From an uncultured Collinsella sp. (GTDB lineage Bacteria > Actinomycetota > Coriobacteriia > Coriobacteriales > Coriobacteriaceae), in NCBI GenBank assembly GCA_937989875.1, contig CALKBO010000064.1, forward strand, positions 1 to 64,000: a DNA stretch of 64,000 nt, given 5' to 3'. How positions within the stretch are numbered: position 1 is the stretch's first letter; each line of letters opens with the position of its first letter. The notes beneath the pieces are model-generated. The model made no database searches, was not told where the DNA came from, and saw only the letters and a list, made by a program, of their open reading frames with translations. Positions 31,537-39,576 of this stretch are shown piece after piece. The translations under genes were made by a program, and so were the position numbers.

Positions 31537-32670
31537 TTACAGGTACTTGCGCCAATCGTCCTCGTCCTCATCATCCTCGGTAGCAGCCTGGGCCTGCTCG
31601 GCGGCGCGGGCTGCCGCAGCGCGAGCGGCAACCTGGGCATAGGACTCCTCGTTGCGCTCGGGGAAGTTTGCCAGCACGTGCTCGAACTTGGCAAAATCCT
31701 CATCCCAGCGCGTAGAAGGCACGGCAAAGAAGACTTGCCTGACCTTAAAGTCGCCCGACGCGAGCTCCTTGCGGAAGAGCTCGGCCACGGCCTCTGCGTC
31801 AAAGCCGTTGTTGTCGCAGCCCCAAGCACCCAGTACGAGCTTCTCGCGACCCAGCTCGTCGCAGATGGCAAGCACAAAGCGAATGCGGTCGTGCAGGGCA
31901 TCCAGCAGAGCATCGTCGCTCACGCGATACTCCTGGCGGGCGCGCTTAACGTTGGGCGCGGCGGCCACGATCACGTCGGCGTATGCATGCACGTGGTTGC
32001 GGTCGAAGCGCACCGCAGGCACCACCAGCGCACGGTTTCGGTAAAGCTCGCAGTTGATGTTGCGGCGACGGTTCTCGCCGTACCATTTGCGCTGCTTATC
32101 GAGAACGTTGAACAGATACGAATCGGCGCACAGCGTGGCCTCCTGGCCCAGATAACCCTGAATATAGCCACCGCCCGGGTTGGTGAACGAGGCAAAGGCG
32201 AGCACGGCCATGTCGCAGAACTGCGCGTAGCCTCGACCGTTATCCAGAATAGCCTGCGTGGCAGAGGCGTCGAGCACGGTGACCTTGGGCAGGACCGGAG
32301 CGGGCTCCTCGGCGGCAGGCGCGGGCTCGGTCTCCGCGGCTTCCTCTGCGGGCGCAGGCTCGGCCACGGCCTCGGTCTCGGCGGACGCAACCTCAGTGGT
32401 CTCGACCTCGGCGGCCTCAGACTCCTCGGCAACCTGCTCCTCAGCAGCCGCTGCTTTCTGGGCCTTGGCCTTCATCGCCGCGACAAAACCGGCAGGCATA
32501 CCATCGAACTCGCGCACGCCGGCAAGCGAACGCTCGATGTCCTTGGCACAGGCCTCGGACACAGCCGCCACATGGCGCTCGGCGGCCTTGGCACGCGCCT
32601 CGCGCTTGGGATTGGGCTGACCCGCTCGGTTGGACCTGCGGTTACGGTTCCTGTTGTCGACGTCTGCCAT
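31537..32670 (-). CDS. Macrodomain protein, microbial PARG-like (TIGR02452 type)
   Basis: 377 residues. The first 135 are a low-complexity Ala/Glu/Pro linker (AEPAPAEEAAETEPAPAAEE) after a basic N-terminus. The rest is the macrodomain of bacterial poly(ADP-ribose) glycohydrolase-like proteins: TNPGGGYIQGYLGQEATLC near residue 165, VVPAVRF near 215, and LGAWGCDNNGFD near 280. It ends in an acidic tail. Known PARGs have GGG-x(6-8)-QEE with the second Glu catalytic; here it reads QEA. The protein may bind ADP-ribose without cleaving it, or act on another substrate. It is monocistronic. Confidence 0.82.
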   Translation of the reverse strand: MADVDNRNRNRRSNRAGQPNPKREARAKAAERHVAAVSEACAKDIERSLAGVREFDGMPAGFVAAMKAKAQKAAAAEEQVAEESEAAEVETTEVASAETEAVAEPAPAEEAAETEPAPAAEEPAPVLPKVTVLDASATQAILDNGRGYAQFCDMAVLAFASFTNPGGGYIQGYLGQEATLCADSYLFNVLDKQRKWYGENRRRNINCELYRNRALVVPAVRFDRNHVHAYADVIVAAAPNVKRARQEYRVSDDALLDALHDRIRFVLAICDELGREKLVLGAWGCDNNGFDAEAVAELFRKELASGDFKVRQVFFAVPSTRWDEDFAKFEHVLANFPERNEESYAQVAARAAAARAAEQAQAATEDDEDEDDWRKYL

Positions 32671-32734
32671 ACGTGGCCACCTTTCCTGTCGCTGCCGCTA
32701 TTGGCTTTTCCCACCCATGATACCCCGCCGCGTA

Positions 32735-32761
32735 CAAAAAAGACGGCCCCGAAGGACCGCC
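32735..32761 (-). terminator. Terminator of the Bax inhibitor-1 family gene
   Basis: Minus strand GGCGGTCC-TTCG-GGGCCGTC, an 8-bp stem with two G-U pairs and a UUCG loop, followed by six T. It lies 47 nt past the stop. Confidence 0.85.
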
Positions 32762-32807
32762 TTTCGCATCGATTTACACGCACGGCAAGCACCGCCGCAA
32801 TTCGCCA

Positions 32808-33503
32808 CTAGTCGCGACGGCCAAGGATGTTCAGGATGCGCAGGAACACGTTGATGATATCCACAAATAGATTGGACGCCATGAGCACGGCGTTGGGCAG
32901 CGTAGGCGGCACCGTCGTGGCAACATAGGTGTCGTAGCCAATAAAGCCGGCGAACACCACGATCACGATCAGGTCGGTGATGGTCTGCGAGACGCCCATG
33001 AACATCAGCACGATCTCAACCAGAATAGTGGCGAGCAGAATGCCAAAACCGATGCCATATACGCGCTGGAAGAACTTGGGGAAGGTCACGCCCAACGCGC
33101 CAAAGACAAAGGTGATGGCGGCCGTGGCGATAAAGGCAGTGTTGATGGTGGGCAGGTCGTAGTTGGCAAGGCCAAACGACGCGGTCAGGCCAAAGGTACT
33201 CGCAAAGATTACATAGCCCACAAGGGACAGGCCCACGGACTGCTTGCTGGCGGCGGCCGACATCATGACCATGCCGACGATGGTCAAAATAAACGAGCCA
33301 AAGACCAGCGGCAAGGCGGCGCCGCTCATCATCATGCGGGCAAACGACATGGTGCTCGTAAAGTAGGCGCCGGCGCCCATGGCGCAAAAGCCCAAGAAGA
33401 TCAGGGCAGACATGGCGAGATTGTACGCGCGCGGCGACATCTCCTTGGCGCGGCTTGCGCCGCTCTCGACGGGGCCGTTCTGATAGCCCTGGATATCGTT
33501 CAT
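32808..33503 (-). CDS. Bax inhibitor-1/YccA family membrane protein
   Basis: 231 residues with seven membrane helices after a 25-residue hydrophilic start. The penultimate helix has the family's FAGFIGYDTYVA, whose aspartate belongs to the pH-sensing pair of the BI-1 (TMBIM) fold; ASNLFVDIINVFLRIL closes the protein. Bacterial members leak Ca2+ or act with FtsH in membrane protein quality control. GAAAGGACGAACCT precedes ATG 33503. It is a single gene on the minus strand. Confidence 0.9.
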   Translation of the reverse strand: MNDIQGYQNGPVESGASRAKEMSPRAYNLAMSALIFLGFCAMGAGAYFTSTMSFARMMMSGAALPLVFGSFILTIVGMVMMSAAASKQSVGLSLVGYVIFASTFGLTASFGLANYDLPTINTAFIATAAITFVFGALGVTFPKFFQRVYGIGFGILLATILVEIVLMFMGVSQTITDLIVIVVFAGFIGYDTYVATTVPPTLPNAVLMASNLFVDIINVFLRILNILGRRD

Positions 33504-33516
33504 AGGTTCGTCCTTT

Positions 33517-33541
33517 CAAAAAGCGCCACAAATAACGGCGC
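33517..33541 (-). terminator. Terminator of the 33588 gene
   Basis: GCGCC (33523-33527) pairs with GGCGC (33537-33541). On the minus strand five U follow. The stem is short and close to the BI-1 family gene's ribosome binding site. Confidence 0.5.
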
Positions 33542-33587
33542 AGTAGCTGACAAGATTCCTGTCATTGTACCCGAACGCCGTGCGTCC

Positions 33588-33926
33588 TTACCTACGGCGC
33601 TCGCCCTCAAGCGTACGATCAAACGCCCAGACCCACCAACGCATCACGTGGGTCTGCGAGCCGTCCGGCCGTCCGCACGCCTGGTCCTCCAGATACAACT
33701 CGGTCGCATGCCCGCCAAAACGCACCTTATAGGTTGCCGTACGAATGCCGTGAACCGTCAGGCCAAACCCAGTGGTCGAGACAATCTCGTCAATCGTAAA
33801 GCAACGACCGTCGACCCAGCAGACGGTGACCGGCACGACCTGTCCGCCCGCGAGGATGCGAGCCACGACGTCCACATACTGCTTGTGCACGCGCCGAGTT
33901 TTGCCATCTGTCTGTCGATATTCCAT
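33588..33926 (-). CDS. Conserved-looking hypothetical protein
   Basis: 112 residues, beta-rich and basic, for example HKQYVDVVARILAGGQVVPV and GIRTATYKVRFGGHATELYL. The C-terminal half contains HVMRWWVWAFDRTLEGERRR. There are no membrane helices, signal peptide or catalytic motif that I recognise. I chose ATG 33926 because AGGAG lies directly upstream; an upstream in-frame ATG lacks such a site. It lies alone between the BI-1 family gene and the divergent phosphate transporter. Function unknown. Confidence 0.6.
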   Translation of the reverse strand: MEYRQTDGKTRRVHKQYVDVVARILAGGQVVPVTVCWVDGRCFTIDEIVSTTGFGLTVHGIRTATYKVRFGGHATELYLEDQACGRPDGSQTHVMRWWVWAFDRTLEGERRR

Positions 33927-34176
33927 GTCTCCTATTATCGAACGCATGTTTGCATGTTGTAAAGCGAACAGACTGTGGTTTTGGAGTGTCGGAGCAATCG
34001 CACGTGTCCGCATGGCGTGTTAGCAAAAAGAAAACCCGCGGTCAACAGGACTAATATTCAATTTTAGTGCCAAAAAATCCACTTCTCACGTCAGAACTCC
34101 GTTAAGAAACCCACAGGAGGTGATACGATTTATCATGTTTTTGTAACGTGCCTGCAAACTTCGAGAAAGCCCATAT

Positions 34177-35226
34177 ATGGACGTAACGTTCTCAACCTTC
34201 CTCGGCCAAATTGTGTCGAACCCAGTCCTTGCCGTCACCGTGATCCTCGCGTTGGGCGCCATCTTCGTCAATGGATGGACCGACGCGCCCAACGCCATCG
34301 CGACCTGCGTCACTACGCGTTGCATGCCCGCCCGCGCCGCCATTCTCATGAGCGCCGCATTCAACTTCCTCGGCGTGCTCATCATGACGCACTTTAATGC
34401 GAGCGTCGCCAACACCATCTCACATATCGTCGACTTTGGCGGAAACAGCACCATGGCGCTCGCCTGTCTGTGCGCGGCGCTGTTCTCCATCGTCGTCTAC
34501 GGCGCCACAGCGTCGCGTTTTGGCATCCCCACCTCGCAAAGCCACAGCCTTATCGCCGGCCTGACCGGTGCCGCTATCGCCCTCGGCGGCGCGAGCAGCG
34601 TCAACGTCCACGAGTGGATGAAGGTCATCTACGGCCTGGCGCTCTCCATCGGCCTGGGCTTTGTCATGGGCTGGGTCCTGTGCAAACTCGTCTCGATTCT
34701 TTTCGCCGCCGCCAACAGGCGACGTGCCAATGTCTTCTTTAAATACGCTCAGATCGCGAGCGCTGCGGCCATGAGCTTTATGCACGGCGCGCAGGATGGA
34801 CAGAAGTTCATCGGCGTGCTCTTTTTAGGCGTGGCCTTCGCAAACGGCCAGACCAGCGTCGGCGATGCCGGCATCCCCATCTGGATTATGCTGCTGTGCT
34901 CGGCCACTATGGGTATCGGTACCAGCGTGGGCGGTGAGCGCATCATCAAGTCCGTCGGCCAGAGCATGGTTAAGCTCGAGAAGTATCAGGGCTTCTCCGC
35001 CGACCTCGCGGGCGCCGCGAACCTGCTGCTTGCCACCCTTACCGGCATCCCCGTGTCCTCCACACACATCAAGACCTGCGCCATCATGGGCGTCGGTGCC
35101 GTCAAGCGCCTCTCGGCCATCAACTTCGGAGTCGTCAAGGACATGATGTTCACCTGGTTCTTCACCTTCCCCGCCTGCGGACTCATCAGCTTTGTCATGG
35201 CCAAGCTGTTCATGATGTTCCTCTAA
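34177..35226 (+). CDS. pit: Inorganic phosphate transporter, Pit family
   Basis: 349 residues, ten or so membrane helices, with the duplicated PiT signature. The first is GWTDAPNAIATCVTTR near residue 30, the second GIPVSSTHIKTCAIMGVG near residue 288. These move metal-phosphate with protons at low affinity. A hydrophilic loop lies at about 165-195. The ribosome binding site at 34177 is weak (GAGAAAG); a perfect AGGAGGTGAT lies 52 nt upstream, in front of a three-codon frame. The DUF47 gene follows by 67 nt, the usual Pit operon. This complements the high-affinity Pst system 8 kb away. Confidence 0.93.
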   Translation: MDVTFSTFLGQIVSNPVLAVTVILALGAIFVNGWTDAPNAIATCVTTRCMPARAAILMSAAFNFLGVLIMTHFNASVANTISHIVDFGGNSTMALACLCAALFSIVVYGATASRFGIPTSQSHSLIAGLTGAAIALGGASSVNVHEWMKVIYGLALSIGLGFVMGWVLCKLVSILFAAANRRRANVFFKYAQIASAAAMSFMHGAQDGQKFIGVLFLGVAFANGQTSVGDAGIPIWIMLLCSATMGIGTSVGGERIIKSVGQSMVKLEKYQGFSADLAGAANLLLATLTGIPVSSTHIKTCAIMGVGAVKRLSAINFGVVKDMMFTWFFTFPACGLISFVMAKLFMMFL

Positions 35227-35293
35227 TCAAACCGAACGTCCATCCGGACCGCAACACTTCGCCCACCCGTCTTCGCCTCGAAAGGACCCACCC

Positions 35294-35917
35294 ATGGCAA
35301 AGAAACCCGATTCGTTCTACTTTGACAACTACGTCGCTTGCGCCGACCTCGCCGTCCAGGCCGCAGAGCTGCTCACCAAGATTTTTGAGAACTTCGATCC
35401 CGCGCAGATTCACGACATGCTCAATAAGATGCATGCGATTGAGCATGCGGCAGACAAGAAGCACCACGAGCTCGAAGACGCCCTGCTCACCGCCTTTATC
35501 ACCCCGCTCGAGCGCGAGGATCTGGATCTGATGAGCTGCGCGCTCGACACCGTGCTCGACCGTATTGAGGGCGTCGTGCAGCGCGTCTACTTCACCAACA
35601 TTCAGAGCATCCATCCCGACGCCATCGTCATCGCCCACAAGGTGACTGACGCCTGCCGCGCCATGAAAGACCTGATGGTCGAGCTTCCCAACTACCGCAA
35701 GTCCAAAACGCTGCGCGAGCTGGTCATCCAGATCAACACCATCGAGTCCGAGGCCGACGAGCTCTACATCAACGCCATGCGCAACCTGCACGTTAACGGC
35801 AAGGACCCGCTCGAGGTCATCGCCTGGCGTGACGTGTACGCCTTCCTGGAGTACTGCGCTGACTGCTGTGAGAATGTGGCCGATGTTGTGGATTCGATTG
35901 TCATGAAGAACAGTTAA
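35294..35917 (+). CDS. DUF47/PhoU-like Pit accessory protein
   Basis: 207 residues, almost all helical, of the DUF47 (TIGR00153-like) family. The E-x3-D pattern of the PhoU fold recurs as EHAADKKHHELED near residue 50 and EADELYINAMR near residue 155. These soluble proteins sit beside pit genes and are thought to gate the transporter or sense phosphate-bound metals. ATG 35294 has AAAGGA upstream. It is cotranscribed with pit. The long palindrome begins 25 nt after its stop. Confidence 0.9.
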   Translation: MAKKPDSFYFDNYVACADLAVQAAELLTKIFENFDPAQIHDMLNKMHAIEHAADKKHHELEDALLTAFITPLEREDLDLMSCALDTVLDRIEGVVQRVYFTNIQSIHPDAIVIAHKVTDACRAMKDLMVELPNYRKSKTLRELVIQINTIESEADELYINAMRNLHVNGKDPLEVIAWRDVYAFLEYCADCCENVADVVDSIVMKNS

Positions 35918-35941
35918 TTGGGGGTACGTGTCCCACCGGTC

Positions 35942-36020
35942 GCGGGCCCGACCACTGATAACCTTTTTCACTCCGGCTGCAAGCAGAGTCGTTCAAAAGG
36001 TTATCAGTGGTCGGGCCCGC
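35942..36020. repeat. 26-bp perfect inverted repeat
   Basis: Arms at 35942-35967 and 35995-36020 are exact reverse complements, starting GCGGGCCCGACCACTGATAA. The loop is 27 nt. Outside them GGTACGT and ACGTACC pair again. It follows the Pit-DUF47 operon and may end it. The spacer up to the nitroreductase gene (36021-36199) is unusually T- and G-rich and contains GGGAACTTTGG twice. Confidence 0.85.
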
Positions 36021-36199
36021 TCCCTTACGTACCACCATTGGGAACTTTGGCTGATACTTTGAAAGCGATGGGGCTTTTGTTGGCAGGGCCTTGGGGCCTG
36101 ATTGGGAACTTTGGGACCGCCTTAAACGTTTGGCTGGATGGGGCTTTGGGTACCCTTTGGTTTATTTGGATTGATTCGTTGAATTTGGAGGGCTTGGTT

Positions 36200-36730
36200 G
36201 TGAGTTATTTGGATTTGGCTCGTTCTCGGTATTCTTGTCGTTTGTTTGAAGACCGTCCTGTTGAGCAGTCGGTGGTGGATGCCATTGTTGAGGCTGGGCG
36301 TATTGCTCCTTCTGCTTGTAATAACCATCCAACCCGTGTGATGGTGTTGGATACGCCTGAGCTTCTGGAGAAGGCTGCTGCTTGTCAGCCTCGGTTTGCT
36401 CGTGATGGGTCTATCTTTGGCGCTCCGCTTATCTTCCTTATTTGCAGCGTTACCGATGATGCTTGGGTGCGCCCGTATGATCAGATGAATTCCAGCGAAA
36501 TCGATACATCCATCGTTTGCGATCAGATGATGATGGAGGCCACCGAGCAGGGCCTGGGAACGTGCTGGGTATGCCATTTTAAGCCAGAGGTGGCACAGGA
36601 GCAGTTCAATCTGCCCAAGGGCGTTTATCCCTATCACATGCTTGTCTGTGGCTATCCTGCCGACCACATCGCCGACCCCGAGCATCGCGAGGCCCGTACC
36701 ATTCCCCTCCCCAACTTCCTCCTCAAGTAG
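36200..36730 (+). CDS. Nitroreductase-family flavoprotein
   Basis: 176 residues. The FMN-binding start is ARSRYSCRLFEDRPV; EAGRIAPSACNNHP near residue 30 and MMMEATEQGLGTCWVCHF near residue 115 complete the fold. HMLVCGYPAD near residue 145 ends the core. Family members reduce nitroaromatics, quinones or flavins with NAD(P)H; the in vivo substrate is unknown. I chose GTG 36200, with GGAGGG 7 nt upstream; the frame is open further upstream but that part looks non-coding. The first half uses T-ending codons heavily, the second half C-ending ones like its neighbours. Confidence 0.85.
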   Translation: MSYLDLARSRYSCRLFEDRPVEQSVVDAIVEAGRIAPSACNNHPTRVMVLDTPELLEKAAACQPRFARDGSIFGAPLIFLICSVTDDAWVRPYDQMNSSEIDTSIVCDQMMMEATEQGLGTCWVCHFKPEVAQEQFNLPKGVYPYHMLVCGYPADHIADPEHREARTIPLPNFLLK

Positions 36731-36778
36731 TTTTTTGGCACATGCCCTAAAACCTACCTTTTACCGCTCACCCATTCG

Positions 36779-36816
36779 CCGAGTTCTGCGCCACAATGTG
36801 CAGGGCTCGGTTTTTT
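36779..36816 (+). terminator. Nitroreductase gene terminator
   Basis: CCGAG/CTCGG with inner CTGC/GCAG pairing (36779-36810), then six T. Confidence 0.8.
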
Positions 36817-36840
36817 ATGTTGCGCGCCCCTGCACAGTCA

Positions 36841-36870
36841 TAAAAAAGGACCCGCAAGCTGCGGGTCCTT
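36841..36870 (-). terminator. divIVA operon terminator
   Basis: AGGACCCGCA pairs with TGCGGGTCCT around a short loop (36848-36869). On the minus strand six T follow. It ends the pgeF-pst-divIVA operon. Confidence 0.9.
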
Positions 36871-36897
36871 TCTAGGCACTAAATTGTAGGCCGAATG

Positions 36898-37572
36898 TTA
36901 GTCCAGGTCGTCGGCAGCAAAGTTGTCGATCGGGGCGAAGGGATCGGCCACGGGGACAACCGGGTCAGCGACGGGCAGCGGCTCGGCGGGAACAGTCACT
37001 GCAGGAGAAGCGGCAGAACCGACCGGCGTGGAGGCCATCAGATCGGCCGGGAAGGAATTCTGGGCATCGTCCATGAAGTGCTGGATGAGCTTGAGATACT
37101 CTGCCTTGAACTCCTCACGGGAAGCCTTGAGACGATCGATCTCCTCGAGCTCGGCCTGCTTCTCGGTCAGAGCCTGGCGGATAACCTCGCGGGCCTTGGC
37201 GTCAGCCTCGTTGCGGATACGCTCAGCGTTCTCGTTGGCATCGTTGACGATGGTCTCAGCGGTCTGCTGGGCAGCGATCAGGGCAGCGGAAATCTGGCGC
37301 TCCTGAGCGGAGAAGTCAGGGGCGGGAGCAGCCACGGGGGCGGCAGGAACGGCCTGGGCGGTGGCATCCTGAGCTTGGGCAAGCTGAGCCTGCGCATCGG
37401 CAAGCTGCTGCTCGGTAGCAGTCAGACGACCCTTAAGGTCGACGATCTTAGCGAGCATAGCGTCAACCTCGGAGGACAGCGTCTCCAAGAAGACGTCGAC
37501 CTCAGCAGGATCGTAGCCACGCTTGGCCTCAGAGAAAGTCTGAGCCTGGATGTCTGCAGGGGTAATAGCCAT
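36898..37572 (-). CDS. divIVA: DivIVA-domain protein
   Basis: 224 residues. The N-terminal DivIVA lipid-binding domain reads MAITPADIQAQTFSEAKRGY and YDPAEVDVFLETL; the curved-membrane-binding aromatic/charged tip lies in these. A coiled coil runs from about 35 to 75. An Ala/Pro linker and a second coiled coil (about 100-165, rich in AETIVNDANENAERIRNEA) follow. DivIVA marks septa and poles and, in Actinobacteria, directs wall growth. It is last in the pgeF-pst-yggS-sepF-yggT run. Confidence 0.92.
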   Translation of the reverse strand: MAITPADIQAQTFSEAKRGYDPAEVDVFLETLSSEVDAMLAKIVDLKGRLTATEQQLADAQAQLAQAQDATAQAVPAAPVAAPAPDFSAQERQISAALIAAQQTAETIVNDANENAERIRNEADAKAREVIRQALTEKQAELEEIDRLKASREEFKAEYLKLIQHFMDDAQNSFPADLMASTPVGSAASPAVTVPAEPLPVADPVVPVADPFAPIDNFAADDLD

Positions 37573-37633
37573 AACAAGTCTCCTTTTTCATCGCCTCGGC
37601 GCTACACGCCCGACGTAAGTTACTAAGTCAGTT

Positions 37634-37915
37634 CTACACGAGTATACCTATAAGAAGCTGCAGAACCAGCCTCTGCACCAACTGCAACGCAATAATCGCA
37701 ACGACCGGCGAAAAATCGATACCGCCCATCGGCGGGATGAAACGACGGAACAGGTTGAGCCACGGACCGCACACGCTATCAAGCACCGCGGCAATATCCT
37801 GAAGCAAACCACCCTGCTTCATGGGAATCCACGTCATAAAGCAGTAGACGACAATGAGCGTGGAATAGAAGTTGAACAGCGTGTTGACCAGCTGGACGAT
37901 AGTGTAGATGTTGAT
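37634..37915 (-). CDS. YggT-family membrane protein with an apparent ATC start
   Basis: 93 residues, two hydrophobic halves with FMTWIPM at the end of the first and GGIDFSPVVAIIALQLVQRLV in the second, the YggT pattern. Members accompany sepF and divIVA and are thought to help division or membrane organisation. The frame has a stop 24 nt before the expected start, and no ATG, GTG or TTG precedes the first membrane helix. The codon with a correctly placed Shine-Dalgarno (GAGGAG, 6 nt) is ATC at 37913-37915. The first ATG (37837) would remove helix one. It sits 21 nt after sepF. Confidence 0.8.
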   Translation of the reverse strand: MNIYTIVQLVNTLFNFYSTLIVVYCFMTWIPMKQGGLLQDIAAVLDSVCGPWLNLFRRFIPPMGGIDFSPVVAIIALQLVQRLVLQLLIGILV

Positions 37916-37936
37916 GGGAATCTCCTCGTCTTGTCT

Positions 37937-38659
37937 TTACTTAAGGTAGCCGTCGGCACGAAGCTTCTTGAGATCGGAATCTTTGACCTCGCAACCGGCG
38001 GGCAGCACCATGAACACGCGGTCGCCCACCTCCTTGACCGTGGCACCCAGACCGCAGGCAAAGCCGTAAGAGAAGTCCAAGACGCGCTTGGCAACTTCGG
38101 TGCGTACGCCCACAAAAATCAGTGCGACAGGCTGCTTGGTGCGAACGCGGCGCACCACGGTCTCCACGTCGTCATAGCTCTCGGGGCGCAGGACATAGGC
38201 CGGCAGCTGCGGCGTGGCGTTGATGATATTGCTCGCATAGGCCGAGGCATCGCTCGGTGCAGGCGCGGGTGCAGCGGCGGCACGGGCGCGGGTATTCTCG
38301 GCGTAGCTCGACGGCGTGTCATAGGCACCAGGACGATAACCGCTCGCAACACTGTCCTGCGAGCGCGAAGGCGGGTTATACGTCGTGGCATGGCGGGAGT
38401 CATCGCCGACCAGCTGACCGGAGCGCGTATACACGGCAACCGACTCAGCTTCACCGCGGCGCGTCTGGCCAAGCAGGCCGTTGCTCGGCTCGTCTTGGGT
38501 GTAGAAGCCCTCGCCCGAAGCACCACTGTAGCCGTTGTTCTGATAGCCATCGTCGTAGCCGTCATCGTAGCCGTAGTCGTCGTCCTGGCCATAACCCTGG
38601 TCGTAACCCTGCTGGCCGCCCAGGTGCATCTTATTTTTAATCTCGTCAAGGAAGCCCAT
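37937..38659 (-). CDS. sepF: Cell division protein SepF
   Basis: 240 residues. An amphipathic membrane-binding helix begins the protein (MGFLDEIKNKMHLGG). A long disordered linker rich in Asp, Gly and Tyr (DDGYDDGYQNNGY) follows. The SepF fold (about 155-235) has YVLRPESYDDVETVVRRV and DFSYGFACGLGATV. SepF ties FtsZ filaments to the membrane and replaces FtsA, which is absent from this cluster, as in Actinobacteria generally. I start at ATG 38659. The linker is longer than in Bacillus. Confidence 0.93.
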   Translation of the reverse strand: MGFLDEIKNKMHLGGQQGYDQGYGQDDDYGYDDGYDDGYQNNGYSGASGEGFYTQDEPSNGLLGQTRRGEAESVAVYTRSGQLVGDDSRHATTYNPPSRSQDSVASGYRPGAYDTPSSYAENTRARAAAAPAPAPSDASAYASNIINATPQLPAYVLRPESYDDVETVVRRVRTKQPVALIFVGVRTEVAKRVLDFSYGFACGLGATVKEVGDRVFMVLPAGCEVKDSDLKKLRADGYLK

Positions 38660-38719
38660 GGTTGTGTCCTCTCGCGGTTTAGTGCAGGCGCCCCGATAAT
38701 CAGTGCGCACTTCAGAGCC

Positions 38720-39457
38720 TTATTTTACTGCAAACTCCGGGCTAAATACTACCCTGCCCAGGCGAACGAGCGTAGAGCCCTCCTCAAGGGCAGACTCAAA
38801 GTCCTCGCTCATACCGCAGGAAAGCTCAGGCAGGTTCAAATCGGGATGCGCCGCCTCCAGCTCATCCCTCAGCTCACGAAGCCCCGCAAAGGTGCGGCGT
38901 GCCACATCCTTATTCCCCCGGGGCGCCATAGTCATAAGCCCCTGTACGCAAATTCCCTCAAGTTCTGCAAGCTCACCCGCGGCGGCGCGAATCTCATCGG
39001 GTGAAAAGCCTCCCTTCGACTCCTCACCACTCACATTGACCTCAATGAGCACACGCTGGGGGCCGACGAGCTCGCCTGCCTCAATCTTGCGAACAGCACG
39101 GCTCGAGATCGCCTGCGCCAGATGCAGCGAACCCACCGAGTGAATCAGCTCGGCTGAGCCCAGCACCGCATTGATCTTATTGGTCTGCAGGTTGCCGATC
39201 ATATCGAAGCGCACCTCGGGCAGCTCCGGATGCTCCGCCAGACCCGTGAGCTTGCGAACCAGCTCCTGCGGGCGGTTCTCGGCAAAATGGCGATACCCCG
39301 CCTGGATGGCGGCAACGGTCTCATCGACACCAACGGTCTTGGACACGGCAATGAGGCTCGCGGCGTCGTGGGGACGGCCCGCGCGATCGAGCGCCGCATA
39401 AAAACGTTCCAGAATCTGCTCGCGGCGAGCGCGCATCAAGTCCAAATAGTTATCCAT
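38720..39457 (-). CDS. yggS: YggS-family pyridoxal phosphate homeostasis protein
   Basis: 245 residues of the PLP-binding barrel family (YggS/PROSC/YlmE). The lysine that holds PLP is in LIAVSKTVGVDE near residue 39. FAENRPQEL, DMIGNLQTNKIN, IEVNVSGEESKGGF, GLMTMAPRG and LSCGMSEDFESAL are diagnostic. It buffers free PLP. Gene order next to sepF matches Gram-positive ylmE. ATG 39457 is chosen because the family N-terminus begins there. A hairpin with a poor U-tract separates it from phoU. Confidence 0.93.
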   Translation of the reverse strand: MDNYLDLMRARREQILERFYAALDRAGRPHDAASLIAVSKTVGVDETVAAIQAGYRHFAENRPQELVRKLTGLAEHPELPEVRFDMIGNLQTNKINAVLGSAELIHSVGSLHLAQAISSRAVRKIEAGELVGPQRVLIEVNVSGEESKGGFSPDEIRAAAGELAELEGICVQGLMTMAPRGNKDVARRTFAGLRELRDELEAAHPDLNLPELSCGMSEDFESALEEGSTLVRLGRVVFSPEFAVK

Positions 39458-39508
39458 TGCCAATCGCCTCCGCTGACAGCCAAACAAGTAGTCCCATGCT
39501 AACGCAAG

Positions 39509-39538
39509 AGCGCGGCCCCGCATGTGCAAGGCCGCGCT
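39509..39538 (-). terminator. Hairpin after phoU
   Basis: AGCGCGGCC (39509-39517) pairs with GGCCGCGCT (39530-39538). The minus strand then reads CTTGCGTT, so termination may be partial and yggS could be read through from phoU. Confidence 0.5.
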
Positions 39539-39576
39539 CACTTAGGTATTTACAATCTTTCGACGAACGGGGTTAC

